A stretch of DNA of 47,032 bases. Origin: Terriglobia bacterium (GTDB taxonomy: Bacteria; Acidobacteriota; Terriglobia; Terriglobales; Acidobacteriaceae). Below, one piece after another: positions 39,180 to 47,032 of the stretch. The translations under genes were made by a program, and so were the position numbers. Under the pieces are notes generated by a model. It worked only from the letters and a program-made list of their open reading frames with translations. It was not told where the DNA came from and did not search any database. The stretch spans positions 1-47,032 of the forward strand of contig JAIQFA010000035.1 in assembly GCA_020073525.1 (NCBI GenBank). Direction: 5' to 3'. Numbering within the stretch: the first letter of the stretch is position 1; each line of letters opens with the position of its first letter.

Positions 39180-40359
39180 GGTTGCCTTTCTTCGAAGAGG
39201 CTGGCGATTCCCGGATGGCGCGAACCTCCTCGGTGATATCAATGCCCACCGGGCACCACGTGATGCAGCGGCCGCAGCCGACGCAACCGGAGGCGCCAAA
39301 CTGGTCAATCCAGAAGGCCAGCTTGTGGGTCATCCATTGCCGGTACCGCGATTTGACGGAGCTGCGGATACTGCCCCCGTGAATGTAGGAAAAATTCTGT
39401 GTGAAACAGGAATCCCATTTGCGCCAGCGCTCGGCGTGCGTGCCGGTCACGTCGCTGACATCCTCCACGGTCGTGCAGAAGCAGGTTGGACAGACCATGG
39501 TGCAATTGGCGCAAGTGAGGCAACGTTGGGCGACGTTGTCCCACCGGGGATGATCGAAGCCCTCGTAGAGCAAGTCCCGAATGCCGGTCGTGTCCAGGCG
39601 GCGTTGAATCTGGGAAGTGGCGTGCTCGACGGCGGCCGCAGCTTCCTGACGCACCGTTTCCGTTGCCACGGATGGTTCGGGCGCCAAATCCGCCAGCACC
39701 TCAGCGCCTGCGTCGCTTCCTGCTTCGATTACAAATTCGTGCTTGCCGGGCCCGACCAACTCCGTGAGAACTAAATCGTAGCCTCCCCGCACCCGCGGCC
39801 CCGTGCCCATGGAAGTACAAAAACAAGTGGGCGCCGCTTGCGTGCAATTCACCGCCACGATGAAGACTCCCTGACGGCGCGCGGCATAGATGGGATCACG
39901 GTAGCGATCGCCCTGCAGAATGCGATCCTGCAACGTAATGGCGGCCAGTTCGCATGCCCGAACCCCCAGCAGCGCCCGCCGGGACGGAGCCGGCTCATTG
40001 TTCAGGATGCGAAAGGTTTGGCCGGTACGCTCCGCAGTCAGCAGACGGACTTCGGCGGGGTGCAGGTATTTCTTCCAGCTTTGTGGGCCGACCGTGTAAC
40101 CAAACAACGCCTCATCGTTGCGGCGTCGCACGCGGTAGTGCCCGGCTTGTTGTTCATCGGTCCAGCCCACCGGGAAATCAGAGAGGCTCTTTACGACGTC
40201 ATAAACGATAGCGCCATCGCGCAGCGTGGGTCCCAGTACCTCGTAACCCCTCTGGATCAACAAGTCCAGAAGACGCTGAAAATCCCGGCGTTCGAGTACG
40301 TATTGGCGGACTGCGTCCGGCATCAGAATCTCAGTTCTACGTTCCTGGGTGGCCTGCAT
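39166..40359 (-). CDS. Hydrogenase 4Fe-4S subunit (HydB-like)
   Basis: 397 residues of the anaerobic sulfite reductase A/HydB family. The N-terminal 250 residues hold the unusual [13 protein letters not shown] segment. Two 4Fe-4S clusters follow: [16 protein letters not shown] (near 275-290) and [16 protein letters not shown] (near 365-380). It relays electrons between the NiFe core and the flavin subunit. It opens the operon in the sulfhydrogenase order. ATG 40359 is used here; ATG 40323 ([13 protein letters not shown]) is also plausible. The upstream region has a degenerate Fnr-like palindrome (TTGAGCTTAATCAC, 40392-40405). Confidence 0.9.
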   Translation of the reverse strand: MQATQERRTEILMPDAVRQYVLERRDFQRLLDLLIQRGYEVLGPTLRDGAIVYDVVKSLSDFPVGWTDEQQAGHYRVRRRNDEALFGYTVGPQSWKKYLHPAEVRLLTAERTGQTFRILNNEPAPSRRALLGVRACELAAITLQDRILQGDRYRDPIYAARRQGVFIVAVNCTQAAPTCFCTSMGTGPRVRGGYDLVLTELVGPGKHEFVIEAGSDAGAEVLADLAPEPSVATETVRQEAAAAVEHATSQIQRRLDTTGIRDLLYEGFDHPRWDNVAQRCLTCANCTMVCPTCFCTTVEDVSDVTGTHAERWRKWDSCFTQNFSYIHGGSIRSSVKSRYRQWMTHKLAFWIDQFGASGCVGCGRCITWCPVGIDITEEVRAIRESPASSKKGNHGKP

Positions 40360-40693
40360 CGCTCACCGATCCTCACCTGACTCCTGCTAGCTTGAGCTTA
40401 ATCACTGCTTCTCTGCATTGACATGGCAACCGAGCCCTTCGTAAGCGGGCTCCAGTTCCACGCCGACACCTCTTCCCGAAACGAGACGTCGAACACGATT
40501 GTGTGAGCGAAGCGTGTGGCAGACGCGGCCCGGACAAGCCAGGGCAAGCCCCGCCGAGAACATGAGTCCAATGGAATTTGCGGGTTGAGGGGCAGCGTCG
40601 GAATGTGTACACGAGAGATCCTTTCTCCCGTTTCACCTTGGCCCGTGAATGCCCTCGGGTCAAGACTTTGGATGGATCGCGCGATCGCGCGGA
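40360..40693. other. Intergenic region upstream of the hydrogenase operon
   Basis: About 330 bases with the presumed hydrogenase promoter. No gene with convincing coding signs is present; the open frames here run antiparallel or lack starts. TTGAGCTTAATCAC at 40392-40405 is a weak Fnr/Crp-like palindrome. Nothing else is visible. Confidence 0.5.
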
Positions 40694-40951
40694 TCAATCC
40701 GCAATGTCAGTGTGTTGATCGAGAGCCAGTTCTTTCCTCAGCGTGTGTACCAACGATAGCGGAATCCGCAATTGTCTTATGTTGCCGGACCTGCGAGTAA
40801 TGCCTTCGATGGCAAACCCATTGCCGTCCGGAACGGGATTCGAAACCAGATGTAACTCCTCTCCATACAGTTTGATGTGTTTCCCTCTCGCGAAACCAAG
40901 CTCTTGAAGCCTTTCACAAATAGCCTCTCGCTCACCACTCGAATTGTTCAT
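40694..40951 (-). CDS. Small protein of unknown function
   Basis: 85 residues (MNNSSGEREAICERLQELGF ... IKLYGEELHLVSNPVPDGNG ... TRRSGNIRQLRIPLSLVHTL). It has a short helix then beta-rich sequence, consistent with a compact soluble domain, and a single Cys. I cannot name a family, though similar short proteins are to my knowledge found in acidobacterial genomes. It lies 51 bases downstream of the CoA-transferase gene on the same strand and may share its transcript. Confidence 0.6.
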   Translation of the reverse strand: MNNSSGEREAICERLQELGFARGKHIKLYGEELHLVSNPVPDGNGFAIEGITRRSGNIRQLRIPLSLVHTLRKELALDQHTDIAD

Positions 40952-41002
40952 GACAGCACGTGTGCGGATCGCTCCTTCGGGCTCTAACCGTGGCAGTAGA
41001 AA

Positions 41003-42340
41003 CTACACGGATGGCTTCGCCGCCTCTGCCAGCGGGCGGTGCAGCCATTTTGTCTTTTCGCAGTATTCGTAAAGCTCTTCCCGGAACTTGGGATGCGCGA
41101 TCTCGATCAGGGCTTTGGCCCGCTCCCGGATGGATTTTCCATGCAGGTAGGCCACGCCGTACTCCGTCACCACGTAGCGGATCAGGCCACGCGAGGTCAC
41201 GACACCCGCTCCCGGGCTTAGCATCGGCACGATTCTTGAAATGGTGCCTTGCTTGGCGGTCGAGGAGATGGCAATGATCGGTTTGCCACCCTTGGAGCGT
41301 GACGCTCCGCGGATGAAATCCACCTGCCCCCCGATGCCGCTGTAGAACTGGGTTCCGACGGAATCGGAGCAAACCTGGCCCGTCATATCGATTTGCAGGG
41401 CCGAGTTGATGGCCACCATGTTGTCGTTGCGGGCAATGAATCCCGGATCATTCGTATAGGCCGTGGGATGGAACTCGAAGATGGGATTGTTGTCGACGAA
41501 GTCGAACAGCTGTTTCGACCCCAACGCGAAACCAAGTATGATTTTGCGTGGTTTGAAGTTTTTACGCGCGCCCGTGATGACTCCTGCCTCAATCAGAGGA
41601 ATCACTCCATCGGATACCAGTTCGCTGTGTACCCCAAGATCTTTGCGATCGCTGAGGAAGGGAAGCACTGCGTCGGGAATCCCTCCAATTCCGGTCTGCA
41701 ACACCGCTCCGTCTTCGATCAGCCCCGCTACGTTGCGTGCGATGGCCACGTGCAGGTCGGTCACGGGTGACTTCTTGGTGGCGCAGAGGGGCCGGGAGGA
41801 TTCCACTACCACATTAATGTCGCTCACATGGATGAAGCTGTCGCCATAGGTTCGCGGCATCTGCCCGTTGACCTGCGCTACCACGTGCTTGGCACACTTG
41901 GCGGCCGTAAGCGTAGTGTCCACGCCCACGCCAAAGCTGCAAAAACCGTGCGAGTCCGGCGGAGATACCTCAATCAGCGCGACATCAATCGGCATGGCGC
42001 CGCTCTCGAAAAGTCCTTCAATCTCGCTGAGATAAATCGGCGTGTAGTCCGCCCGGCCTTCGTTGATGGCCTCGCGCACATTGCCGCCGATGAACATGGC
42101 GTTGTGCCGGAAATGTCCTTCCATCTCCCGCGCCACATAAGGTGCGCATCCCATGGTCATCATGTGGACGATTTCAACGTCGTGCACATAAGGACCGCGC
42201 CGCATCAGGGCTTCGACCAGGGTTTCCGGCTCGGCGCACCCCGGCTGGATATACACTCGCATTCCCGAATCGACGCAGCGCAGGGCTTCGTCTGCTGTTT
42301 TTACCTTCGTGGCGTATTCCATTTCCCAGGACATCGACAT
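41003..42340 (-). CDS. Acetyl-CoA hydrolase/transferase family protein
   Basis: 445 residues of the acetyl-CoA hydrolase / 4-hydroxybutyrate CoA-transferase family, two related halves. It would move CoA between acetyl-CoA and another carboxylic acid, or hydrolyse it. The expected catalytic Glu is in LGVHSELVSDGVIPL (near residue 240), and the conserved GIGGIPDAVLPFL, GIGGQVDFIRGASRSKGGKP and VTEYGVAYLHGKSIRERA segments are intact. It follows the RsbRD-like gene by 15 bases, so the two form one transcript. It could use acetyl-CoA produced by PFOR. Confidence 0.92.
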   Translation of the reverse strand: MSMSWEMEYATKVKTADEALRCVDSGMRVYIQPGCAEPETLVEALMRRGPYVHDVEIVHMMTMGCAPYVAREMEGHFRHNAMFIGGNVREAINEGRADYTPIYLSEIEGLFESGAMPIDVALIEVSPPDSHGFCSFGVGVDTTLTAAKCAKHVVAQVNGQMPRTYGDSFIHVSDINVVVESSRPLCATKKSPVTDLHVAIARNVAGLIEDGAVLQTGIGGIPDAVLPFLSDRKDLGVHSELVSDGVIPLIEAGVITGARKNFKPRKIILGFALGSKQLFDFVDNNPIFEFHPTAYTNDPGFIARNDNMVAINSALQIDMTGQVCSDSVGTQFYSGIGGQVDFIRGASRSKGGKPIIAISSTAKQGTISRIVPMLSPGAGVVTSRGLIRYVVTEYGVAYLHGKSIRERAKALIEIAHPKFREELYEYCEKTKWLHRPLAEAAKPSV

Positions 42341-42355
42341 CTCTTGCTGTCTCCT

Positions 42356-42835
42356 TTATGCACTCTTGGACGAGGCGCTGGTTTCCCGGAGAACCTGGTT
42401 CGCGATCTCCAGTTCGTAGCCGACCGAAGCATAGTAAATGGCTCGATCAAAGAACTGCTCCAGTAACTGCAGCATTTCCAGTTCGCCGAACACTTCCACC
42501 GGGCGCTCCAGGACCGCTTCCTTTTTGACGAACTCCCACAGGTTCTCCTTGGTCATGACGATCACCCAGATCACCTCGCTCATCGGTACCCGCTGGGCAG
42601 CCCGGCGCGCCCCGATCTCGAGATAACGCTGCTCCAACTGGGACTCATCCTTGGCGATGAGCCACTCTCCCAAATGATGGTAGATCTCGTACACCCGGTC
42701 TTTCAGTTCCTCGCCGGGGACGTTTTGCTGGTAGTGTTCGGTCAAATCGGAGTCCTGGACTCGATCCAGGAGGCAGGTGGCGAGCGATTGGGAGTGGGTC
42801 TCGATCAACCGAACGAGCCGATACAACATCATCAT
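42356..42835 (-). CDS. RsbRD N-terminal-domain-like protein
   Basis: 159 residues from ATG 42835 (the first of three consecutive ATG codons) with CCGGAGGATGTC upstream; the frame is open to 42895. The all-helical sequence resembles the RsbRD N-terminal domain (GEELKDRVYEIYHHLGEWLI, EIGARRAAQRVPMSEVIWVI, LLEQFFDRAIYYASVGYELE). In RsbR-type proteins this domain senses stress for a sigma factor partner switch, but here it stands alone without a STAS domain. It precedes the CoA-transferase gene by 15 bases, with a Crp-type site upstream. Confidence 0.82.
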   Translation of the reverse strand: MMMLYRLVRLIETHSQSLATCLLDRVQDSDLTEHYQQNVPGEELKDRVYEIYHHLGEWLIAKDESQLEQRYLEIGARRAAQRVPMSEVIWVIVMTKENLWEFVKKEAVLERPVEVFGELEMLQLLEQFFDRAIYYASVGYELEIANQVLRETSASSKSA

Positions 42836-42914
42836 GACATCCTCCGGTCCCCAGCTTAGCTCTTCAGTATCAACCTCCCAAGGATATGCAGCCATGACAG
42901 GCGCTACGTTCCCA

Positions 42915-42930
42915 TGTGATGACGGTCACA
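42915..42930. promoter_or_regulatory. Crp/Fnr-type operator upstream of the RsbRD-like/CoA-transferase unit
   Basis: TGTGATGACGGTCACA matches TGTGA-N6-TCACA at all ten positions. A minus-strand -10 candidate (CATATC, 42888-42883) would place the start near 42876 and the site around -46. It supports the later ATG (42835) for the first gene. Confidence 0.75.
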
Positions 42931-43052
42931 GGCCACGAAGATCGCCGTGAACTATCGCCATGGCCCTTAAGGACTTGCGATATTTGTGGGTCAAGCTGGC
43001 GCTACCAGCTGAGGTACGCTCGGCACCTCCTGCCGGGGTCGACGCTATGCGT

Positions 43053-43445
43053 CTAGACGAGCCTCTGTCCGTTGCGGATTTGTGCGCGGAGGACGTGCTG
43101 AATGAGTTGGCAAGCCTTCTTGACCTCAGGCATCGCCAGCGAAAAATAGACCTGCTTGCCCTCGCGTCTTCTGACGACAACGCCCGCCGATCTGAGCACC
43201 ATGGCGTGCTGGGAGAGGTTGGCTTTCGAGATTCCGAGTTCTTGTTGGATTTCAGCGGCTGACCAGTCGCGTTTGCCGAGGAGATCCAGGATGTGGAGAC
43301 GAGTAGAGTTGGCGAAAGCTTTGCAGATCAGCACCTGTCGCTCAAGAATCTCGTTTTCCACGTCAAATCGCTTGCGATCTTTTTTCATCGTCGGTCCATC
43401 GTCACTAGGAATGAGCTGTTGTCGCGAAACTGCGGTGGTCACCAT
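43053..43445 (-). CDS. ArsR-family transcriptional regulator
   Basis: 130 residues from ATG 43445, preceded by TAGGAGATAAC. The winged-helix signature is KAFANSTRLHILDLLGKRDW (from residue 42), the recognition helix is ISKANLSQHAMVLRSAGVVV, and the wing is RREGKQVYF. Cys41, in the helix before the DNA-binding domain, and Cys112, in the C-terminal helix, are the only two cysteines. They are placed much as in the sulfide-sensing ArsR proteins BigR and SqrR. No arsenic-type ELCVCDL motif is present. It is the last gene of the molybdoenzyme operon (33 bases after cytochrome b). Confidence 0.9.
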   Translation of the reverse strand: MVTTAVSRQQLIPSDDGPTMKKDRKRFDVENEILERQVLICKAFANSTRLHILDLLGKRDWSAAEIQQELGISKANLSQHAMVLRSAGVVVRRREGKQVYFSLAMPEVKKACQLIQHVLRAQIRNGQRLV

Positions 43446-43478
43446 GTTATCTCCTAAGCGAGGCCTGCAACCGGGAAA

Positions 43479-44318
43479 TCAGCGCGGAGCTCTATCTGTG
43501 CCCGGGTTGCTGTCGGGCTTCTCTTCCGTGGAGAGCGCATCGCTCTCTTCTTGGGCCCTCAGTTCTTCTCGCCACATCTGTTCTTGGACCTTAACCGCTC
43601 TCCACCACTTGAAATGGTGACGGTAAGCGTAAAGCTCGTCGACGGTCCCGGTAATCATGGAATAAAATGCCGGCTTTTCCTCGGGGAACACCGCTCCCAT
43701 GTAGACGTGGATCATCAGACCCGACACAATCGTGCCCACGGCGAAAAAGTGCAGAATCATGGCCCAGGCCACCATGGCAGCACCGAACCAGTGGAACGTC
43801 ATGGTGAGACCGGTGAGCATGATGAGTGGGATCATGGTGTACACGAGCAGGGCGAAAAGCTTCTGGCCGGCGTTGTAGACTCCCTGCGGCGGCAGAGGCT
43901 CTTTAGTTTGCCCCAGGAGCAACAGGGTGCGTACTTTGAGCCAGCGCAGGTCGTCCGCATCCAAACCGATTTCGTGTTGCAGCACTTCAATTCGAAGATA
44001 GTTGCGGAAGCCGAAGATTGCATACACAAGAAACACGGTGATCCAGGTCAAACCCACCGCCTCATGGAAGCGAAGCATGTTGGCCCGCGAGCCGAATATG
44101 CCTTCCATCGTTTGCAGGTACCACACAGGAGCGAAGCGGTAGTACGGAGAGACGATCAGCCCGGCCCCGGTGGCGAGTTCCAACAGCCAACTCGTGGCGT
44201 TGAACCAATGGAGAAGCACGATGGCGACGTGGTGCTTCTTGATCTGCCGTTGTGACATCGCCTCCGCTTGCTCACCGCTAAGCGGAGTCAGAACGGTCGG
44301 AATTGCGGATGCGCCCAT
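43479..44318 (-). CDS. Cytochrome b membrane subunit (FdnI-like)
   Basis: 279 residues, four or five membrane helices, homologous to the di-heme cytochrome b556 of formate dehydrogenase and related anchors. Candidate heme ligands are His30 and His37 (KHHVAIVLLHWFNATSWLLE), His85 (LRFHEAVGLTWI), and His180-His195 region (AMILHFFAVGTIVSGLMIHV). It passes electrons between the quinone pool and the ferredoxin subunit. It lies 9 bases downstream of the ferredoxin gene. The long cytoplasmic C-terminus (from about 232) is acidic and of low complexity. Confidence 0.9.
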   Translation of the reverse strand: MGASAIPTVLTPLSGEQAEAMSQRQIKKHHVAIVLLHWFNATSWLLELATGAGLIVSPYYRFAPVWYLQTMEGIFGSRANMLRFHEAVGLTWITVFLVYAIFGFRNYLRIEVLQHEIGLDADDLRWLKVRTLLLLGQTKEPLPPQGVYNAGQKLFALLVYTMIPLIMLTGLTMTFHWFGAAMVAWAMILHFFAVGTIVSGLMIHVYMGAVFPEEKPAFYSMITGTVDELYAYRHHFKWWRAVKVQEQMWREELRAQEESDALSTEEKPDSNPGTDRAPR

Positions 44319-44327
44319 ACCTGCTCC

Positions 44328-45059
44328 TTACTCTTCAAACTGTTTTTCGCCGGTCGAAAGTTGCCGGAAGAAGGCAACCGCCTGGCCGAGGAACGTTGCA
44401 CCGACTGCAAGATAGACGACTTTGTTCAGCAGGCTGCTCCAGATCTTTCCGGGGGCGATGGTCCGGGGCGGGCCAGGAGCAAAGCTTGCGAGCGCGAGTT
44501 CAGCGTGCTCCGGCTTGCCCGCGTAGTAAACGTTTGGGCCGATGGCAACCTTCGCAGTCTCCATGCGCTTCGCTCCGCTTCGGTACACTATGCGGAAGAC
44601 CTCGCTGGACGAATCCTGCAGGTCTCCGAATACTTTCGCGTGTGCGGGACATGTAGTCACACATGCTGGCTGCAACCCCTGGCCCAGACGGCTGGCACAG
44701 AAATCGCATTTGTCCACCTTGCCGATTCCGGCGTTCACATAGCGTGCTCCGTACGGGCAAGCGGCAACACAGGAGCCACACCCGATACAAAGATCGCGAT
44801 TCACGCGGACTATGCCATTCTGATCCTGATAGGTTGCACCGGTCGGACAGGCGGGAACACAAGTGGGCCGGTCGCAGTGGTTGCATTGCGACACATAAAA
44901 TGACGTTGAGAGTTTCGGAAATTCGCCCACGGTTCCGGTTTGCCTAACTTTCGTCCGGCTGAAGCCGTTCGGAACATCCCATTCGGACTTGCAGGCGACG
45001 GTGCACGACTGGCAGCCTACGCACCGTTCCTGGTCGATCACCATCGCATAGCGTGGCAT
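44328..45059 (-). CDS. Four-cluster ferredoxin subunit of a molybdoenzyme
   Basis: 243 residues with the four [4Fe-4S] motifs of the DmsB/PsrB/FdhB electron-transfer family: CVGCQSCTVAC, CNHCDRPTCVPACP, CIGCGSCVAACP, and CDFCASRLGQGLQPACVTTCP (residues about 13-150). A membrane helix near the C-terminus (NKVVYLAVGATFLGQAVAFF) resembles that of FdnH. It links the catalytic subunit with cytochrome b. It starts 4 bases after the catalytic gene stop. Confidence 0.93.
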   Translation of the reverse strand: MPRYAMVIDQERCVGCQSCTVACKSEWDVPNGFSRTKVRQTGTVGEFPKLSTSFYVSQCNHCDRPTCVPACPTGATYQDQNGIVRVNRDLCIGCGSCVAACPYGARYVNAGIGKVDKCDFCASRLGQGLQPACVTTCPAHAKVFGDLQDSSSEVFRIVYRSGAKRMETAKVAIGPNVYYAGKPEHAELALASFAPGPPRTIAPGKIWSSLLNKVVYLAVGATFLGQAVAFFRQLSTGEKQFEE

Positions 45060-45063
45060 TTTC

Positions 45064-47032
45064 CTAGCTCCTGTCCGCCGGCAGCACTCGAACGAAGTTC
45101 ACCCGCATTCCAGTCGCACCCATGATGGGATCGATGGACACGCGTGTGATCAGATCCGTGTCGGAAGCGCCCTTCTTGTACGCCTTGGTGAGTCCGCTGG
45201 CCCGCGTTCCGAAGCCGTGGACCATGTATGCACAGTCGTTGCGAATCCCTTCCGTCGCCCGCACCGCAATCGGCAGACACTGAGCGCCGTCCTGATTCTC
45301 CAAAATGACGACTTGCCCGTCCTTGATACTGAGCTTGGTAGCAACTCCGGCGTTGATCCATACCTGGTTTTCGGGCATCAAGTCGTCCAGCCATGAATTG
45401 TTCTGGGAGCGGGAAAACGAATGCATCGGGGCACGGCCGTAAATCAGCCGCAAGTATCCCGGCGGCGGTTGCTCGGGAGCCGTAAACTTCGGCAGGGGAT
45501 CGAAGTTCAGATCCTTCAGGACGGACGACACCAGTTCGATTTGGCCACTCTGCGTGGGAAAGATTGGCCCGTCTTCTTCTTTGCGATCGTCAATGTAGGG
45601 ATGGCCATCAAAGGACACTGCTCCCAGCGCCTTGAGCTCTGCCGCGTTGATGGCCAAGGGCGCCACCAGCCGTGCGAGATGCTCGTCGGGATCTTTCCAC
45701 GGAAAGTAATCCGCAAGCCCCATCCGATTCGCCAGCTGCTTTGCGATCCACCAACCCGGTTTTGACTCATACAAGGGTTCGATCGCGGGTTGTCGAATTG
45801 CAACGTAGGGACGCTTTGACGTGGTAACGAATGCCGGAGGATCGTAGCGCTCCAAGTAAGTCGCTTCGGGAAGAATCAAGTCGGCGTAGTTGGTTTGCTC
45901 CACAGGCAAGACATCGACGACAGCCATGAATTCCAATTGCTCGATTGCTTTCAGCGTGTTCTGCCGCTGCGGGATGCTTTCGAGGATGTTCTGTCCATAG
46001 ACAATCCAGCCCTTGATCGGATACGGACTGGCGTTCATTGTCGCCTGCACCAGGCCTTGGGTCAGGCCCTGCGACTCTTCGGTGGCCAAAGGATATTTGG
46101 TTCCTGCACCGTCGGCGCGTCCGCGCTCTGATTCCGGGAATGCTGGCAGAGGGATACGTCCTTGTTTCAGCTTGGTCGGCAGGAACATTCCTCCCTTGCG
46201 CCCATAGGCACCGAGTAAAACCGTCAGAATTGCCATGGCGCGGGCCCGCTGCGTGTCGTCTCCGTACCACGTCACATGCCTTCCGGGATGGATGGCCACG
46301 GCGGGTTTTGCGTCTGCCATCAAATGCGCGGTCTCACGAATCTGGGCGGCGGAAATCTCGGTGATTGACTCCGCCCACTCCGGCGTGAAGTCTCTAACAT
46401 GAGCCTCGAGTTCCTTCATCCCGGTGGCGTACTGGTCGATGTATTCCTTGTCGTAGAGGTTCTCCGCGATGAGGACGTTGGCCCACGCCAGCAACAGCGC
46501 GATATCCGTTCCGGGCTTGATGGGCAGCCAGTGGTCTGCCTTCGAGGCTGCGGTGGAGAAGCGCGGATCTACCACGATTAACTTCGCGCCGCCCTGCAAG
46601 CCGGTGATGAAATTCGTGACCTGCGAGGTGAAGACGTTCTCCCCGATGTGGCTGCCGATCAAAACGATGGCTTTCGCTTCTTCCAGGTCCACAGGCTCGG
46701 GGGAGTTGACGGCCCGCCCGAAGGTGAGTTGATATCCGACATCGCGTGGGCCGCGGCACTGCGCGAATGCGGGTTCGGCGCTGTTCGGGGTCCCGTAGGC
46801 TTTCATCAGCGTGCCAAAGAATCCTGCGGCTACGCCATGCGGGAAAAAGGCGACGCTTTCCGCGCCATATTTCTTCTTCAAGTCGGTGAGACGAGTAGAG
46901 AGCAAGTCGAGCGCCTCGTCCCAGGAAGCTCGCCTGAACTTGCCCTCACCGCGCTTTCCGGTGCGAATCATTGGGTATTTCAGGCGATCAGGATCGTAAA
47001 GCAGTTGTGTCCCAGCATTGCCGCGGGCACAC
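45064..47032 (-). CDS. Molybdopterin oxidoreductase catalytic subunit, 5' end outside window
   Basis: At least 655 residues of the complex iron-sulfur molybdoenzyme family; the frame is open to the right edge, where it still reads CARGNAGTQLLYDPDRLKYP, the usual sequence after the N-terminal 4Fe-4S cysteines, so roughly 60-90 residues plus any export signal are missing. The molybdenum ligand is probably the Cys in AFAQCRGPRDVGYQL, not selenocysteine. The pattern is closer to polysulfide, thiosulfate or tetrathionate reductases (PsrA/PhsA) than to formate dehydrogenase, although the membrane subunit is formate dehydrogenase-like. The substrate is uncertain. Confidence 0.92.
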   Translation of the reverse strand, partial: CARGNAGTQLLYDPDRLKYPMIRTGKRGEGKFRRASWDEALDLLSTRLTDLKKKYGAESVAFFPHGVAAGFFGTLMKAYGTPNSAEPAFAQCRGPRDVGYQLTFGRAVNSPEPVDLEEAKAIVLIGSHIGENVFTSQVTNFITGLQGGAKLIVVDPRFSTAASKADHWLPIKPGTDIALLLAWANVLIAENLYDKEYIDQYATGMKELEAHVRDFTPEWAESITEISAAQIRETAHLMADAKPAVAIHPGRHVTWYGDDTQRARAMAILTVLLGAYGRKGGMFLPTKLKQGRIPLPAFPESERGRADGAGTKYPLATEESQGLTQGLVQATMNASPYPIKGWIVYGQNILESIPQRQNTLKAIEQLEFMAVVDVLPVEQTNYADLILPEATYLERYDPPAFVTTSKRPYVAIRQPAIEPLYESKPGWWIAKQLANRMGLADYFPWKDPDEHLARLVAPLAINAAELKALGAVSFDGHPYIDDRKEEDGPIFPTQSGQIELVSSVLKDLNFDPLPKFTAPEQPPPGYLRLIYGRAPMHSFSRSQNNSWLDDLMPENQVWINAGVATKLSIKDGQVVILENQDGAQCLPIAVRATEGIRNDCAYMVHGFGTRASGLTKAYKKGASDTDLITRVSIDPIMGATGMRVNFVRVLPADRS

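Noticed and set aside
40392..40405. TTGAGCTTAATCAC as an Fnr site for the hydrogenase operon
   Set aside because: It has only 8 of 10 consensus bases and no adjacent -10 box; mentioned under the neighbouring entries but not called as a site.

Overview
The window looks like a chromosome segment of a GC-rich member of the Acidobacteriota, possibly from a metagenome assembly. I infer this from the gene families: TonB proteins with Gly- or Pro-rich linkers, a DUF885 peptidase, an FtcD fusion, a BamD-like lipoprotein fragment, sugar porters, and tandem-domain universal stress proteins beside PFOR and a group 3b-type NiFe hydrogenase. No rRNA, tRNA, CRISPR array or insertion sequence was recognised.

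Left part (1-14.9 kb), mostly housekeeping: 3'-truncated ileS, tonB, murI with a DUF4242 gene, a transglutaminase gene broken by one amber codon, ftcD, a frameshifted lipoprotein, a secreted protein of unknown function, a DUF885 metallopeptidase, and the Leloir genes galK-galE-galT.

Middle (15.0-22.6 kb): a sulfite reductase, siroheme synthesis (precorrin-2 dehydrogenase, SUMT) and APS reductase operon, then glucokinase, a sugar porter and a decayed ParD/ParE-type pair. The sulfur operon is preceded by the most striking element here: a 29-codon reading frame with nine Cys codons. Its ATG lies where a well-spaced promoter should start transcription, and it is followed by an intrinsic terminator with a matching antiterminator strand. 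It reads as a leaderless polycysteine attenuator.

Right part (22.7-47 kb), nearly all on the minus strand, is an anaerobic or low-oxygen energy island. It holds a DHOD-like protein with PFOR, an ADP-forming acyl-CoA synthetase fused to a GNAT acetyltransferase, two tandem universal stress proteins, OsmC, a second TonB, a Crp/Fnr regulator, a four-subunit NiFe hydrogenase operon with an embedded cyclic-nucleotide-fold protein and a maturation protease, an acetyl-CoA hydrolase/transferase with an RsbRD-like protein, and a molybdopterin oxidoreductase-ferredoxin-cytochrome b operon ending in an ArsR regulator. Three TGTGA-N6-TCACA type palindromes lie upstream of PFOR, the Crp/Fnr gene and the RsbRD/CoA-transferase pair. 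The Crp/Fnr protein has the matching recognition-helix residues, so a local regulon is likely. Together the genes suggest pyruvate oxidation to acetyl-CoA, ATP from acetyl-CoA to acetate, and redox disposal through hydrogenase and the molybdoenzyme, coupled to stress survival.
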